Of a stretch of 64,000 nucleotides of DNA, positions 34,601 through 46,032 are shown piece after piece (position 1 is the stretch's first letter; the number at the start of each line of letters is the position of its first letter). A program made the translations under genes and the position numbers. The notes under the pieces were generated by a model, which worked only from the letters and a program-made list of their open reading frames with translations, made no database searches and was not told the DNA's origin. Source of the stretch: Cliona cf. orientalis (taxonomy: Eukaryota; Porifera; Demospongiae; Clionaida; Clionaidae); contig OZ005697.1 in assembly GCA_963930775.1 (NCBI GenBank), positions 6,036,292 through 6,100,291 of the forward strand. The letters are read 5' to 3'.

Positions 34601-37600
34601 TCTTGGGGAGGGGAGGGGGAGGAGCTCCATCCATCGGCTCCCCCGGCAGAGGTGGAAGGTCAACAGTGTGGCCGGCTGCTCCCGCCCCTCGGAGAGGTAC
34701 AGAAGTCGAATAGGCCATTGATGACGAGAGAGAGGAGTGAGCACGACTGTCCCAGTCAGGAGACTAGGGAATGCATGTGTGGAAGGAGATAGCAAAGGAG
34801 GTAACAATCGAACACATAACATCATACAGACACAGAATATTATTTGGCAACTTTGACCAATAGTCTAGCAAAAGTCACATGCAGTAGTACATACATGAAG
34901 CACAAATACTGCGCATGTGCAAAGGAATCTACAAGTATAAATAATATGCAGGGCTTTGACCACTAAAATATGTGACGACCATTACCTATCCACTGAAGGT
35001 CATTAGGTAAAGGGTGATCACCTATTTTATAACACCACATACGCAAGCAGACAGACTATTAGTTGCACAAAAAGGAGCAGGGAATCCACCTTCCCAATGG
35101 AAATTGCTGGTTAAAGCACATTTTCCATTTCCTACAAGCCGCTAGCAAAGGTTAAACATTCATGGGGGAGCACGCCCTCAGACTCTCCATAATATTATTG
35201 CCTGCTAAACCACCCCCCCCCCCCCCAAAGTAGATTATCAAAAATCTTACCATTGATCCTCTGAGGTGGTCTGGTGAGTGGTGGTGTCCCTCCACGCTCC
35301 CTGACCTCCTTCTCTCCTCGTCCGATGTGCTGCTCCCCTCTGAGGTCATGTCTGCCGAGACCCTGCTCGTTAGAGGGGTCATACTCATCGACTTGTCACG
35401 ATACGAACCAATTGGAGTACCAACACCAACCGATCCACCTGTATGACACACACACATATGGAAAGGCTTATGTAGTCACATTAATGAGAAACCACATCTG
35501 CAGTACATAACTACATTTTATTCTGAAAACAAATGTAACCAGTACTCTCGAGTCACGGACAAACACTATTGCATCTCAAACAAATTATGTACAATATCAT
35601 TGCGTATTTGAGCATACATGCACTGCACCCCGATTAAGATCTTGCAACTCTGCATTTCACTGGCCAGTGACTGCTTTTCATTACTGGGCTACCCTATGAT
35701 CACCCACACTCCTCTGATAGGTGGAATTTGCATACAAAATATTGGTTGCTAGACAATTGCCAACATACAGAGTGTATACAAACTGTGGCACAAAATATTC
35801 CTGCAAACAGGAACAGGTACACCAAGCAACATCAATGCACATGTACACTAATCAGCTTACTTCCTGGTGACCAGCTGATCTTCCTGTCCCTGGAGTCTCC
35901 TCCCCTGAGGGCAGCCAGGGATGGGTGGGCAAGCTCTTCTGAAGACTGGACTGAGTTGACACTACCACTGTCAATAGATACCCTGCAGTGGAGGAGGGAA
36001 CAGAATTACAACAGCTTCATGTAAATAGCGTAAAGGGTTATAGGTGCATACAGAAACTATATCATTTACCAGGAAGATGATGCAAGTGCACTATCGTGTA
36101 TGTGCCCACACTCTTGCGCTTTAATGACACAGTGCTAGTGTATTTATATTTTCAATGTACATATGCACCAAAGGGACGCTTATACAGAGGACTTTAGAAA
36201 AAGTACATGTAAATGCAGCAAGTTTGATATACTTGAGAATTCTTCCCATGCTGGTCAGAGATAGTTCCTCCCAACCATCACTCAGCATTGCCCTATCGCC
36301 CGTTCAACCTACCTTCATCTATCATGAATTTAATAATGTTGGGATGCTCCTTGAGTTGGCATTTTTATTAAGCCAATATAAATACTGGGGCAGCCACCAC
36401 TGCACTCGCATAATTCTAGTTACAACCCTGTACGGCAATGACGACATTACCCCTACAATTATTGGAGGAACATTCCCTCAATGAAACGTTGCCTGTATAC
36501 CTTAACCACCTACCATAGCTACATGTGAGGATTCCTTCTCTGAAACTGCAGCCTTACGTTAAAGGAACAGAGGGAATGTTTTTCCTAGTTAGTCTAAACT
36601 TTCCTGCCAACAGCCTTGGCTCAGTAGCCCCTCACAGATAATTACGTATTTCCTCCCTGATTGAATTTTGTCTGGTTGTTTGTGTGTAGTGATGCCAGTG
36701 GCGGCCAGTTAGGTCTACCACTGCCAATCCTAGTGACAGTGGACGGTGGCTTATGCTGCCCTTACATGGCAGTTGAATTCATATCCACAAAAATCTCTCT
36801 TGAAAAGTTTGTGAGCATGTATTTAGTCTATAGCTAATAAGAGACCAGACATAAACTTGAGTGCATATGAGGGCCAGAGTTGAAGCTGATCTAGCCTGGC
36901 AGCACAGTGGAAGTGAAATGAGACTGGTAATTGGTTATTAGTGGACAATGGTAGATTAGGATGGAGGAATGCTGGCTAACGAGATCGAACATGTACTAAC
37001 CAATAACCAAGTTTATACAAGTAATTGCAATCAATCTCTGAAAACCATGATTAGGTTAAAATTGAATTAAAGCAGCGTCCTAATACTGTGGGGAACTTCC
37101 TCATTCACGTCAACAATGAACCAATCAGTTACAAGCCTTGTTAAGTTGGTCTACATAAACGCTCAAGTTGCATAATTATCTCAAATAATATCAATCCCTA
37201 CACACACGTCTACAAGTTCATCTACTATACATATATAGCTACATAGTGCTGGTGTGGCTGCTAAGATACTCTTGTTTCAGAGGTAAGTGTATCATCTACT
37301 TATAACTGGAATTCTGCACAGTGCTCAGTCCCAACTGAGAGCCAGAGCATCTGTATTTCAGTGTCCACTGAACAATACATCATGGGATATCAGTGAGTAT
37401 ACTACCCTCCTTTGATGGTTTCTTGTCAGCATACACAAACAGTCATATGGACACATCGGGTTCTTTGAACGTGAATCATCAAAGCCACTTACATGTACTA
37501 GTAAACATAAAAAAGAAGCTAGGCCATAGGGATGTAAGCATTGAAATCCAGGGTAACAGCCATTATTGGGAAATTATTGCCTACATGCATATTATTGCAT

Positions 37601-40600
37601 CCAATGTATGTAAATGCTTGTATGTATTATACATATGCAAGCTGATATGAAGCTCATCTCCAATAATCAACCCCAAATTCAAGGAAAGCACAACCATACT
37701 AGCATGTTCAGGTAAGTATATGTATCTATAATACATGTACAATATCAAGGGCTTATAGACTCCTATACAATACTATATGACATTGTACATATAGAGAGTG
37801 CATACATGTTGCTTTGAGCAAGACTCGAGTCCATACTTGCTCCAGCAGGAGCATGCACTCATACACATGATCAGATCTCTACAGTGAGTGTGTGCTTAGT
37901 GCAAGTCCAACAGTTTTCACAAACAAATTTTGATCTGTTTACCTTGTGTGATGGACATGCCCGCACAGCTGCTCAGCACAGAAATATTGCAAGCAAAATA
38001 TGCACCAGCATTCAAGGCATCTCATTATAATATTTTGTGCACAGGGCCAGTTTTGCTATAGGATGTACGTACACGTACATGCAAAGGCTAGGTACTGTAC
38101 ATGTGGACCTGTATTTTACTCCAAAGGGTGTGCCCCAGTACCTGCAGTACTCATGCACACATACAAAACAGAGTAACTTGTACATAGTACATGTACATAC
38201 ATGTAGATTGTAGTGTTCGTAGTACCGTAATCATCATCTTGTAGGACCCCACTTAGATTAGATAAAACAGCAGCCATTAAATTGGCTTCAAGATTTGGTA
38301 AGCATACATGTATGCATTCAATGTTAAAATTAACCAAAAAGGTACATAAAATATAATAATAATAATAATATTATGTTCTTACCGTCTCTGTAGGTTCATT
38401 GGAGGTGTTTTAGCACCACTGCCACTACCGCCCTCCGGTAGCACGTGGATCTCATAGACCAGCCGCACGACCTCCTCTAGGGCCTCTTGGAACCTCTTGA
38501 CGCCCTCCATCACTCTGGACTTCTCCCTCTCTTCCTCTCCCTTCTTCTCTTTCTCTGTCCGACTGTCAAAGTCAAACCAGCGAACCAACAGAGCCAAGTT
38601 CTCATATATACCCTTCTCATTCACTTTCAGACGAATACGGTAGCTGCAGTAGTACATACATGAACATGTGTATCACGGGCAGAATGTGATGTTTTTGTAA
38701 TGATAAAGGCTTAACAGCATAGTGCACGTTAGTCTGGCTAGCGAGATCCATTCCCCCTCTAGCTCCTATTCAAATAACAATGTCGAGAGGGAGACAGAGA
38801 GCTGCATGCAGTCGCCCAGGCCAGCTACAGCTCTTATTCATTAAAACTGCTGACTCAGCAATCATTCACTCCACTCATACTGATGCTGTGGTAAGAATTC
38901 TCCACTACACTCATTAGAGTAGTACTAGTAGTACTCCGCACGATTCCCGGTATCGTCGTACTATGGCAATGTTTGTGACCAGCTGTGAGAAAAGGGATTA
39001 TTCTTGTCATAGTATGTACATGTAGCTTGTTGCATGTACGAAGTAATGTACACATATACATGTACAGTATGTTTGTGTCTATATAATAGACATACATATA
39101 TGTACATGTGCATGTATACATGAATGTAAGTATAATATACGGACAGTTCCTCTGTAGGAAGGACGTTGGACATTGTAATACCGTATAGCGGGAAATTTTC
39201 AAGGGAGAAAACTTTCGCGGATCGATAGGAAAGGATCATTTCGCGGAGAAAACTCTCGCGGAATGCTAAAACTGGTCGCATAATGGGTGTGGCATACCTA
39301 GAATTTCGTGGAGAAAACTTTCGCGGATGGCTGAAAAATCGCGAAATTCGTGAAAGTTTTCTCCCTCGAAAATTTCCCGCTATACAGTAATAAAAATTAT
39401 ACCATCTTCCCCAAATGATCCCTTTTCTCATACCATGTCACGTCACATTAGAGTCACAATTCCCTTACTCTGCAATTTTTGTGTACCTTTAGATGGGACT
39501 AGGTTTGTAGCACAAGATAGAGCACTGAAAATTGTTCACGTACATGTACAATACCATTGATAGGGGAGCACACGAACGTACACACATACATGTATCATGT
39601 CCATCTCCATGTACACTGTTACCTTTCGTGTTTGTCGATGATGTCCCTGGTGACACACTGGTGAGTGGTGGTGATGGCTGAGATGACCTGCACCATCAGT
39701 ATTGTGATCACTGTCGTCATGTCAAGCTTGTTATGACGACTGGTGTACTGGATGTGACCATTCTCTAGTGCAGCTGAGGGAAGGGGAGAGAGAGAGAGAG
39801 AAATGAGAGAGGGAGAGTGAAGAGAGAGCGTGTGTGAGTAAGTCCATGCTCTGCATGCTAGTGGTTAACTTTGGTGAATATTAAACTTGGCGGAATGGCT
39901 CTCCATTGGAGCTTGAATTTACCAATCTGAAGCCTTACCACCATTAAGTTATTGGCAAGTTTTTAATTTGGCGATCTGTACCAAATCAAAAACATCACCA
40001 AAGTTTACCATTATACGGTATACAATATTAAAAGTGTTACTCATAGGCAGGTGTTCTATCTAGAGCACTTGTAGTATTCTCCAGCATGGTACACTACATG
40101 TATCTGTGATGCAAAATGCTTCAGAATGAAACCAAAAATAGTTATTGTGCATACTACCATGGATACACAGCATAGCAAAGTGTGTAGTAAAAGATGAAGA
40201 GAATGATGACACACACGGTTGTAAGGATACAGGTTTCAGTACAGCACTGTGGAGTTACAAAGCTATTTTATTATCTTAGTGTCCCGGGATACATATACAT
40301 GTAAGCGCACTCTACCATAATTCCCTATTTTGACAACCTGGCCGGGTGCTTACTGATCATGTACCAGTGGGTAGAGTCGAAGTACAATCACAATGGCAAC
40401 TATGAACCTGATTTTGATTACTACCTGCTAGCACGCTTCAGGCTTCAGACACAAGGCAGTCACTACGTGTACATGCATAAGAAGCTACATACACTATATG
40501 TAAATCTAGCGCCACGAGTCAGTGGTTGGTGGTGAATAGGATCGACGCACGATTGAGCTGTGTATATGCAACTGTAGTGTACGTAGTTATATTCACTGGC

Positions 40601-41933
40601 ACATGTCCATTGATACAAGTTCTCTTTGACATGCAGATTTGCTTTGGTGCTTGCCAGCATGGCAAGGAAAATCTAGCCTGGATACTTACCCCAGAGTGAA
40701 TGCTCTCCATTCATGTAGCAAAAATGAGCACCAGAGTGCTCACCCAGGAATAGGCACTTGCCCCGGACACTAATAATAATAGTGACCTGCTCTGAGAAAA
40801 GGGACCACTCGGGATATTTCATAAAAATTGAATTTTTAGCATGGATTGATAGCTCTGTGTGTACTGAATCCAATGGTGCAAGTTCATGAAAAAAATATCG
40901 ATCACAAGTGGAATTATGACCATTTCTATACACGCAGGTAGATATATTCATTTTTCGGAAAATGCACATATTTAATCAAATTTTGTATTATTTAGTTGTA
41001 TGTGTCTGAGCAATTGTTTGCACCCAAGCATTACGATAGTTTACAGCAACTACATAAACATAGCGTATCAATATGAAACTAAAATTCTACATTTTTCTGG
41101 TACCCTAAAATACAGAAAAATGATAAATATTTATTTTCCCCACATTTTAGCTATTATTGTAAAATGAAATTTTATCCCAAGTGGTCCCTTTTCTCAGAGC
41201 AGGTCACCTATGGTAATATTTATATTATATTGAGGGGGAGGAAATAGAGCTAACAATGGAACTGTGAAATATTTCCAGAATGTCTTCCTCAATTTACTAG
41301 AGTGTCTATCTTTAGGGATTAACTCCAGGATTTCAAGGGAGCCCCCATTTTGTACTAATTTTAGGTGGTACACATACTCACTTGTGAGTAAGCTGATTTG
41401 CATATAGATGCTTTGTTTGTGCTGCATCAGCTTGTGGTAGAGACCTTCACCAGGCTGCAAAGAGGAAGGGAAAAGAAAAACGGGCAGAGAGGAGCAAGTT
41501 AATGAATGCACACGAGTACAAATTTCTATATTATGGATAGCAACTTACTATATGTATATGTATGTACGTACAATAATAATTATGCACTTGTATAACATTC
41601 CCCACTAATTATGTGCAACTATCTGCAACCAATGTGGATCATTCATACCCACAAATTAATGTTCACACAAAATGCATATTTTATTACGTATACTGCATAT
41701 ACATGTACATGCACGCATGCACATGGTACATGCACATGTACAAGGTAGATTGCACATGAATACCTGGGTAACAATGTGTGTAATGTGAGTGGTGTTGGCC
41801 GGGTTGGAGATCTCTGGCTGGAGCTGAATGTTACGAGACTTGTCCTTAGTTGACTTGGACTTGCCTTTCCTGAAATAATAAAATAACATGATAGTTTAAA
41901 GTATTATTGTAGAGAGAGAGAGGGGAGTGGGGT

Positions 41934-42016
<83 letters not shown>

Positions 42017-42428
42017 TCAATGGATTGTGTACACAGTACAAGAAAGACTTACTTTATCGGCCTCAGAATAGCTGCAAGAGTGAAAAAGGGGAAGTAAGGG
42101 ACAAGTAAATATATTATTACATTAATTTCAAGATGCACTAACATACAACAGTAATGAATCATACCACAGATTACTACTCTAATAGGTCTCGTAAGGGGAT
42201 GCAGATATATGAATAGTTTTTCTCTCTCTCTCTCACACACACACAAATACACCTTCACCTCAACACATCCATGTCTTCAATGGTGTACATGTATATTGTA
42301 TGTAGGATTGCTCAGCACTATGGAATTCAGTTGACAATGTGCCTCTATCCCTCCCTACCAACCACTCACCACCCTGACATGACTTCACACTGTTAATGAT
42401 GACACAAGTTTCCATGGTGAAACATAAA
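21149..42428 (-). CDS. RAPGEF1: Rap guanine nucleotide exchange factor 1 (C3G)
   Basis: I assembled 29 coding exons on the minus strand from the ATG at 42415 to the TAG at 21149. Every junction has GT/AG and matching phase, and the total is 3,372 nt (1,123 residues; human C3G is about 1,077). The protein has the C3G order: a short basic N-terminus, the N-terminal helical domain, a long proline-rich Crk-binding region, a Ras exchanger motif and a RasGEF catalytic domain. C3G converts Rap1 to its GTP form at the membrane downstream of Crk adaptors and affects adhesion and growth signals. An acceptor at 42429 suggests an upstream non-coding exon. A Ty3/Gypsy element sits in the intron between exons 27 and 28, and the first Ras-like exon lies in the last intron. 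Confidence 0.92.
23215..23440. repeat. Dispersed repeat, inverted copy of 49650-49840
   Basis: Blocks such as AATAGGGAAATCCCCCC, GAAAGCGAACTGAGAAAAT and CTACGCTAGGTT match 49650-49840 in reverse orientation. A C-run (23300-23324) lies in the middle. No coding content. Confidence 0.7.
23679..23711. repeat. (CA)n microsatellite
   Basis: About 14 CA units with one interruption, in the last intron of RAPGEF1. Confidence 0.9.
23829..23895. repeat. GGGA/G-rich purine tract
   Basis: GGGA repeats followed by a G12 run, about 46 bases downstream (in transcript sense) of the RAPGEF1 exon 28 donor. On the transcribed minus strand it is pyrimidine-rich. Confidence 0.85.
24141..28374 (+). mobile_element. 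Intact Ty3/Gypsy LTR retrotransposon
   Basis: Two 157-bp LTRs (24141-24297 and 28218-28374) are identical by base-by-base reading, start TGTGG and end CTACA. Both sides carry the 5-bp duplication GGAGA (24136-24140, 28375-28379). A primer-binding-like TGGTGGCAGCG follows the 5' LTR, and a purine tract AAAGGGAGA precedes the 3' LTR. One uninterrupted gag-pol frame fills the inside. Identical LTRs mean a very recent insertion. It lies antisense in the RAPGEF1 intron between exons 27 and 28. Confidence 0.97.
24330..28208 (+). CDS. Retrotransposon Gag-Pol polyprotein (1,292 aa)
   Basis: A single frame from the ATG at 24330 encodes, in order: a Gag-like region, two CX2CX4HX4C zinc knuckles (about residues 224-257), an aspartic protease with DTGA (about 309), reverse transcriptase (about 430-620), RNase H (about 730-850, starting near SADASSYGLG), an integrase zinc finger (LHQGHQG ... 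CLHCAEC) and the integrase core (GTDLF, VSDNGPQ, HVERAV). The PR-RT-RH-IN order is that of Ty3/Gypsy. Gag and Pol are fused with no frameshift. The RT active site reads QTDDVLVF where Y(I/L/V)DD or MDD is usual; both catalytic Asp are kept. No env frame follows. Confidence 0.95.
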   Translation: MSKIQLQPPAAFDFKNPDDWLRWKRRFEQYRIASGLSKEDAEKQVSTLLYCLGEESEAVLSSTNVTDDKRKVYATVVEKLDDFFKVRKNVIYERARFNRRNQRQGETAEQYIMALYELVENCEYGTMKDEMIRDRLVVGIQDDALSQKLQMDSSLTLEKAKKQVRQRKAVQEQQQTLRGAASNTSLEVEAVRSNPRRHTQGQQQQQQPYGRKNRAKVSATTKSCTRCGKGQHPKEECPAREAVCHRCQRIGHYSALCYSKTVLSVVSVDEDSPTPFLDTAFMDAVNSGGENTWFTTIRIRGKETTFKLDTGAEVTAVTQETYNYLGKPQLSVSDKALYGPSRHPLGVLGKFKGDLTYGGKVTQQEVFVVEGLRNNLMGLPAITALKLAARLDCTATMDHTQSLAISFKMKFPKVFEGLGNLGEAYDIKLKPDAKPYALCTPRHVALPLRKKVIEELNRMESLGIITRVDEPTPWCAGMVVVPKKAGAIQICVDLKPLNESVLREVHPLPKVDETLAQLNGAKVFTKLDANSGFWQIPLTQSSRLLTTFITPAGRYCFNKLPFGISSAPEHFQKRMSHILQGMDGVLCQTDDVLVFGKDQAEHNTRVAAVLKRIQAAGVTLNPDKCEFGKTCLKFLGHVIDQDGIRADPDKTAAIMQMKSPTTVSELRRFMGMVNQLGKFTPKLADLTKPLRELLSKSRTWTWGAVQEQAFISVKEELSKPTTLAHYDPGAPTKISADASSYGLGAVLLQKLGTHWKPIAYASRSMSETECRYAQIEKEALASTWACEKFSMYVLGKEITIETDHKPLVPLLGAKHLDSLPPRILRFRLRLARFDYRMEHVPGKQLYTADTLSRSPLSLTGDKTLEELTEAAMCACVAHLPASEESLKTYIDAQNSDAVCALVIKFCKTGWPTKHKVNESIRSYWQVRGELTLHKDKLLLYNTRVVVPASLQSQTLSKLHQGHQGIDRCRQRARISVWWPGISSQIEDWVKNCLHCAECNRPRKEPLMPSELPAYPWQKVGTDLFLLNGATYVVIIDYFSRYPEVIKLASTTSQSVIAALQSTFARHGIPEIVVSDNGPQYSSQEFTEFAKAYSFSHITSSPHYPQSNGHVERAVKTVKKLLTDSGDHNLSLLAYRTTPLPWCRYSPAELLMGRTIRSDLPQPQEKFPPKWPYLADFRAQNQMFKRKQKRDFDRRHKVKELPSLPDDTEVFVTTDGHPTSGRVVEPANAPRSHIVQTQTGLLRRNRSQLNIRPTPEQNNIQPQNNIQPTTQNRAPIQTRSRTGTLIVPPDRLS
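30291..30460. mobile_element. TACCGTA-type MITE (170 bp)
   Basis: The ends TACCGTACTTAATCTAATAC and TACCGTAGTTAATCAAATAC (right end inverted) pair. A GGTCGTCA motif lies inside at 30356. In a RAPGEF1 intron. Confidence 0.78.
30967..31131. mobile_element. TACCGTAGTGTCC MITE (165 bp)
   Basis: The ends TACCGTAGTGTCCTGGGTAA and TACCGTAGTGTCCCGGGCAA pair as inverted repeats, with inner GGGCGCTTACCCGGG blocks. Longer or more decayed relatives lie at 40277-40772 and 57078-57242. Confidence 0.8.
31425..31501. mobile_element. Small foldback TAGCCTTGAACCAGG...
   Basis: A 77-bp hairpin whose arms CCTTGAACCAGG and CCTGGTTCAAGG pair. It resembles the TAGYCTCG-ended elements. In a RAPGEF1 intron. Confidence 0.5.
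31665..35982 (-). CDS. RAPGEF1: RAPGEF1 exons 7-15: proline-rich Crk-binding region
   Basis: Exons 35982-35861, 35438-35251, 34763-34535, 34193-34106, 33997-33946, 33774-33403, 33080-32918, 32419-32301 and 31780-31665. At least seven SH3-binding motifs are visible: PPPPLPKRG, VPPLPRKG, MPPPLPVKKK, MPPPLPMKQK, PPPKPPRTD, APPLPLKKK and PPPIPPKRRK. PxLPxK is the motif that the first SH3 domain of Crk binds in vertebrate C3G. Exons 10 and 12 share DGD(E)MPPPLPxK, and exons 10 and 11 share QLNG, which suggests exon duplication. Confidence 0.88.
32133..32207. mobile_element. Small foldback TAGTCTCGTTTCCAGGCC...
   Basis: The left end TAGTCTCGTTTCCAGGCCAC pairs loosely with GTGGTCTGGGAAGGAGGCTA. Related by its ends to the MULE-like family; no duplication found. 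Confidence 0.5.
32518..32736. mobile_element. TACCGTA-type MITE (219 bp)
   Basis: The ends TACCGTATTTCTTCTAAAAA pair with TTTTTAGAAGAAATACGGTA. Contains AATTTTTCGGC repeats and a GGTCGTCA motif at 32601. In a RAPGEF1 intron. Confidence 0.85.
33185..33320. repeat. GAGAGG-rich purine tract
   Basis: AGAG/GGGA-rich sequence in a RAPGEF1 intron, read as a pyrimidine tract on the transcribed strand. An open minus frame through it is a low-complexity artefact. Confidence 0.7.
38383..42415 (-). CDS. RAPGEF1: RAPGEF1 exons 1-6: N-terminal region
   Basis: Exons 42415-42370, 42071-42053 (19 nt), 41869-41764, 41454-41382, 39773-39623 and 38643-38383. The 46-nt first coding piece starts METCVIINSVKSCQG. 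A lysine-rich stretch (PIKKGKSKSTKDKS) matches the basic patch near the human C3G start. Exon 6 (YENLALLVRWF, ALEEVVRLVYEI) matches the C3G N-terminal domain (human SLANLIRW, DGVKELVRL), which in vertebrates restrains the catalytic domain. Introns here hold a GA microsatellite and several MITEs. Confidence 0.85.
38975..39441. mobile_element. Inverted-repeat element GTGACC...GAGAAAAGGG, with nested MITE
   Basis: The ends GTGACCAGCTGTGAGAAAAG and GTGACATGGTATGAGAAAAG (inverted) face each other and enclose the element at 39179-39389. Its ends are like those at 40782-41207. Confidence 0.6.
39179..39389. mobile_element. TACCGTATAGCGGGAAATTT MITE (211 bp)
   Basis: Inverted ends of about 45 bp, with internal GGAGAAAACTTTCGCGGA repeated three to four times. 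A single related end lies near 6409. Confidence 0.82.
39860..40020. mobile_element. Decayed TACCGTA-type MITE
   Basis: The right end TACCGTATAATGGTAAACTT (inverted) pairs with GGTTAACTTTGGTGA at the left. Inside, AACTTGGCG and CGCCAAATT also pair. Confidence 0.45.
40277..40772. mobile_element. Diverged TAGTGTCCCGGG element
   Basis: The ends TAGTGTCCCGGG and CCCCGGACACTA pair, with inner GCTTACT and CACCCAGG blocks. Related to 30967-31131. Confidence 0.5.
40782..41207. mobile_element. Inverted-repeat element GTGACCTGCTCTGAGAAAAG
   Basis: The ends GTGACCTGCTCTGAGAAAAG and CTTTTCTCAGAGCAGGTCAC are perfect inverted repeats over at least 25 bp. The inside is AT-rich. About 426 bp. Confidence 0.82.
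41938..42016. repeat. (GA)n microsatellite
   Basis: About 34 GA units, then G8, in the short intron between RAPGEF1 exons 2 and 3. On the transcribed strand this is a (TC)n tract. Confidence 0.95.
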
Positions 42429-45400
42429 CTGTGAGTTAGAACGTTACACTGAAATCTGTCAAGTTATCCATTGCTATCATCACACATTAGTTTACCAATT
42501 CGAGCGGCTTATCGAGCTTTGGGGAAACCTATGCAGCTTGCCCGTACCAAAACAAAAAAAGAGTACAAGGAATTTGGGGGACAGGGTAGGTTTAACAACA
42601 CTGCTTCCTCAAACGATAAGAATTAGTATAGATAATCAAGGTGTATACTACTCACTTGCCACAGATATGTCATGGGCATGCATCGTACAAGAACACAAAG
42701 GCAATTCACATGTACAAACAATCTCTGATCTACATGGTTTCAAACTTCTTCTAAGATTTCAAAAATGAGCTTTACGTATTGGGGGCCGGGGAGGGAGGTA
42801 TTGGGATATACAATTACCCGGCCGAGTGGCACGCTTATAAGTATAAAACGATGTATATAGATGTAGACACTGTTCACACATGCTTTGTTTAGAGCAATAA
42901 TCTATTCAGTGTTAGCTATTTATCACTAATTCCATACCATTACGGCAGACTATAGTATCTCCATTCAGGGTCACCCAACCAGACCAAATATCTGAAGCCT
43001 CCCAGAACTTAAGGGCAAAAATATTGTATCCTCATAAATTAATCATTTGAGGGATAGCTGCATGCATGTGACCACACATCCAGATTGAGTAGAATGGTAC
43101 AGGTAGTTCTCTATGTACAAGAGGATGCTTAGTGAAAGAGGTGATCCTATTACGGGGGCAACAATCCAGAGCAGTTCAATAGCGTCAGTAGCTTCATTGA
43201 AAGCTTGTAGCTACGTATGTAAGGAGGCTAATTTATATTCTCAGTGGTATACCTCAAGAGTATTGCTCCACACAGCCACATCAAAGCTGAGACCAGCCAG
43301 TGTTGTCAAGTACCAAACAGCCACAAACATCCAAATACCCCAATGAGCCAGGGATCACCACCGCATTCCAATAAACCCACAGGTATGCACACATACTTAC
43401 GAACGTACACACATGCATAATCATATACCACGGCTACAGGTATTTCAACATCTCTTGGCCAACACTCATATATATCGTGTATACACAACCAACTGGCCTC
43501 AACATACACCATAATAATATCTTCCAGAACATGTACACGTACACGTAGCATTATACATGTACATGTACATGTACATGTAGTATGCAATGTATGTGTGCAT
43601 TGTGCAGGGTATCAGGTTTCATGAGGTGCGGTGTTGAGTCTGGAGGTTGTAGAGAGGTATGAAGCAAAACAATGACCGCCATAAGAAATAGAACAAGGGA
43701 TGATTTGAAGGATGTATACTTGGGTACACGTACACGCACAGGGGTAAGTCATTATAGGTCGTACAAGTACAAGGAGTCTATTTAGAAGCACAATAAGCAA
43801 GGTTCATTGAAACTGAACTATGCAGCTTTTTATCTGATGCAATAATTATACATGTATACATGTATACATGTAGCTAGGGGATTGTGGATCATGTTGCGAT
43901 ACCATTACTCACCATAGTGCAGCATACAAGTATGTGAAACACACATACACACGGTGTACATGTGCCTTGCTCCGCTTGCACATGCTCCGCTTATGCCCAC
44001 AAGGTAAATGCCATGCCATACAATGATGCACATGTCTAGATGATTTGCTTCCAAGTGTCCATGCATGAGGACTCCGGATATTACAGCTACATGTAGCTTA
44101 GTGCTCTAGGAAGCATTCGCCTACAGAGATCGACTTTCACAAGGATGTACATGCTTGTCACTGCTATTAGCAGAGCAAACAGCATCAGCTTAGCTAATTA
44201 TATGTAAGGATTACGTGTATGTGTGTGTACTATACATCTTCCCATTTCCCGTAAGATTTTCTCCTTTGCTTACGCAGTCCATCGAATATTTACAAAAAAC
44301 AAGAAGGTATATGATAACATGCTGTGCTTAGGCTATAAGGAAGAACTAACCCCCCCCCCCCCCCCACCCACCACCCACCAGGGCCACCACCCAATACCAC
44401 CACTGCCATCGCCACTCAACACCAGTAGCACATACATGTACACATGACATTGTACATGTACAACAACATTATGTTAACTCTTGCAGCATTTCATGGCAAA
44501 GTACTCACTCATTCTCTCACTCTACACACAACTTACAAACCTTAAGGAAACTTGTGTACATATGTGCACGCACGGACAACCGCTAATAAAGACGCTTATA
44601 CAAACTAACACAGGATCATGTGCAGGCATACGTACACATGCAAGCATACAGACACTGCACGCTAACTGGCATGATCAACCGAAAGCAAAGCTGTGTGGAG
44701 TAGTTTTAGCAAGTGTAAACAACAAACAGAGAGCTAGAGCTAGGCAACACTCCACTCGCTTCCCTACCTACGTGGAATGCTCAGATCGTTAGTACATTCT
44801 GAAAGAATGAACTCCATATCTATCACGGACACACACATGTACATGTACGTATACATGTGCATATACAAAGCATAATACATGTACATAATATAGTACATGA
44901 AAATTTAGTAGGTTTATCTTCCACTACTATCCCATTGCCTGCTCTCCTACAAAAGGCAAAGTCACTTAGGTGCCTAGCCTTGACAATCATACATGCAGGA
45001 TAATTGCACTATATAGCTTAACTAATCCACATGTATGAATAAAATCACTTACGGCTGATAAGCTAGACTATGATACATAGCTGGTCAATGTCACACACGA
45101 TTAGCACTTGAATGCAATCAGAATACCACTAGAACTCGTACATGCATGTATGTCAACTACATACATATACATGTAGGGTACCAAGGCCATGCCATACATG
45201 TAGATAGTTAGCATAATGTCAGTGAAGAGAGGTAAGACATCTACCTAACCCACTGGAGGTTGTTCACGATTTTGTGGAACACGCATTTTATTATCGTGCA
45301 TCATGTGCAATATATTATTTTTGCTGACTCAGTGGGTTGACCTGGGTTGACATTGCCGCCTATGGCAAACGCGCTCTAACGACCAACCACCTCTGCACCT

Positions 45401-46032
45401 ACATCAATTGATATGAACATACAGTGTACGTACAATACATAACAAAGTGGAATATTCTTATGGATGGCACAAAGCTAGCACACTCTAACAATGACACTAA
45501 TCATGTTTATCGCATAACCACTACACATACAAGCACTTCCACTTAATTTTCAGAGTATCTCTTTAGAGTGTTAAGTTTCACCATACAGGACTGGCCTTAA
45601 GATACGTACACAAAGGAGAATATCCTCCACCTTGCTGATCTACGTCATGGACAACATCTGATATGATTGACTGGAGTGCTAAAGGTAAACAGAGTAAATG
45701 AACTATTGGCCAATATGAAATTAGCGCAATGTCCAAACAGCGGCTGTTTAGGAAAACACGCTAACAAACTAAACATCTCAGAAACAAGGAAGGCCAAGGC
45801 CCAGCCAAATCACCATTAATGGACATTGCATACATAGGCTCATAACCGTGTACCACTCTGGCAAGGCAGTCGGTGAGCACTGCACGTACATGAACATGTA
45901 GTATATATACATGCACCATGTAGTAGTATAAGGACTGATCATAAACCACACACATGCACACACATACGTGACACTCACAAACATGGAGCAAACACACACC
46001 CCCGCACACACACAAACACTATATGATGCATG

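Noticed and set aside
38855..39431. Frames of 115 and 156 codons
   Set aside because: They run through nested MITEs in a RAPGEF1 intron.
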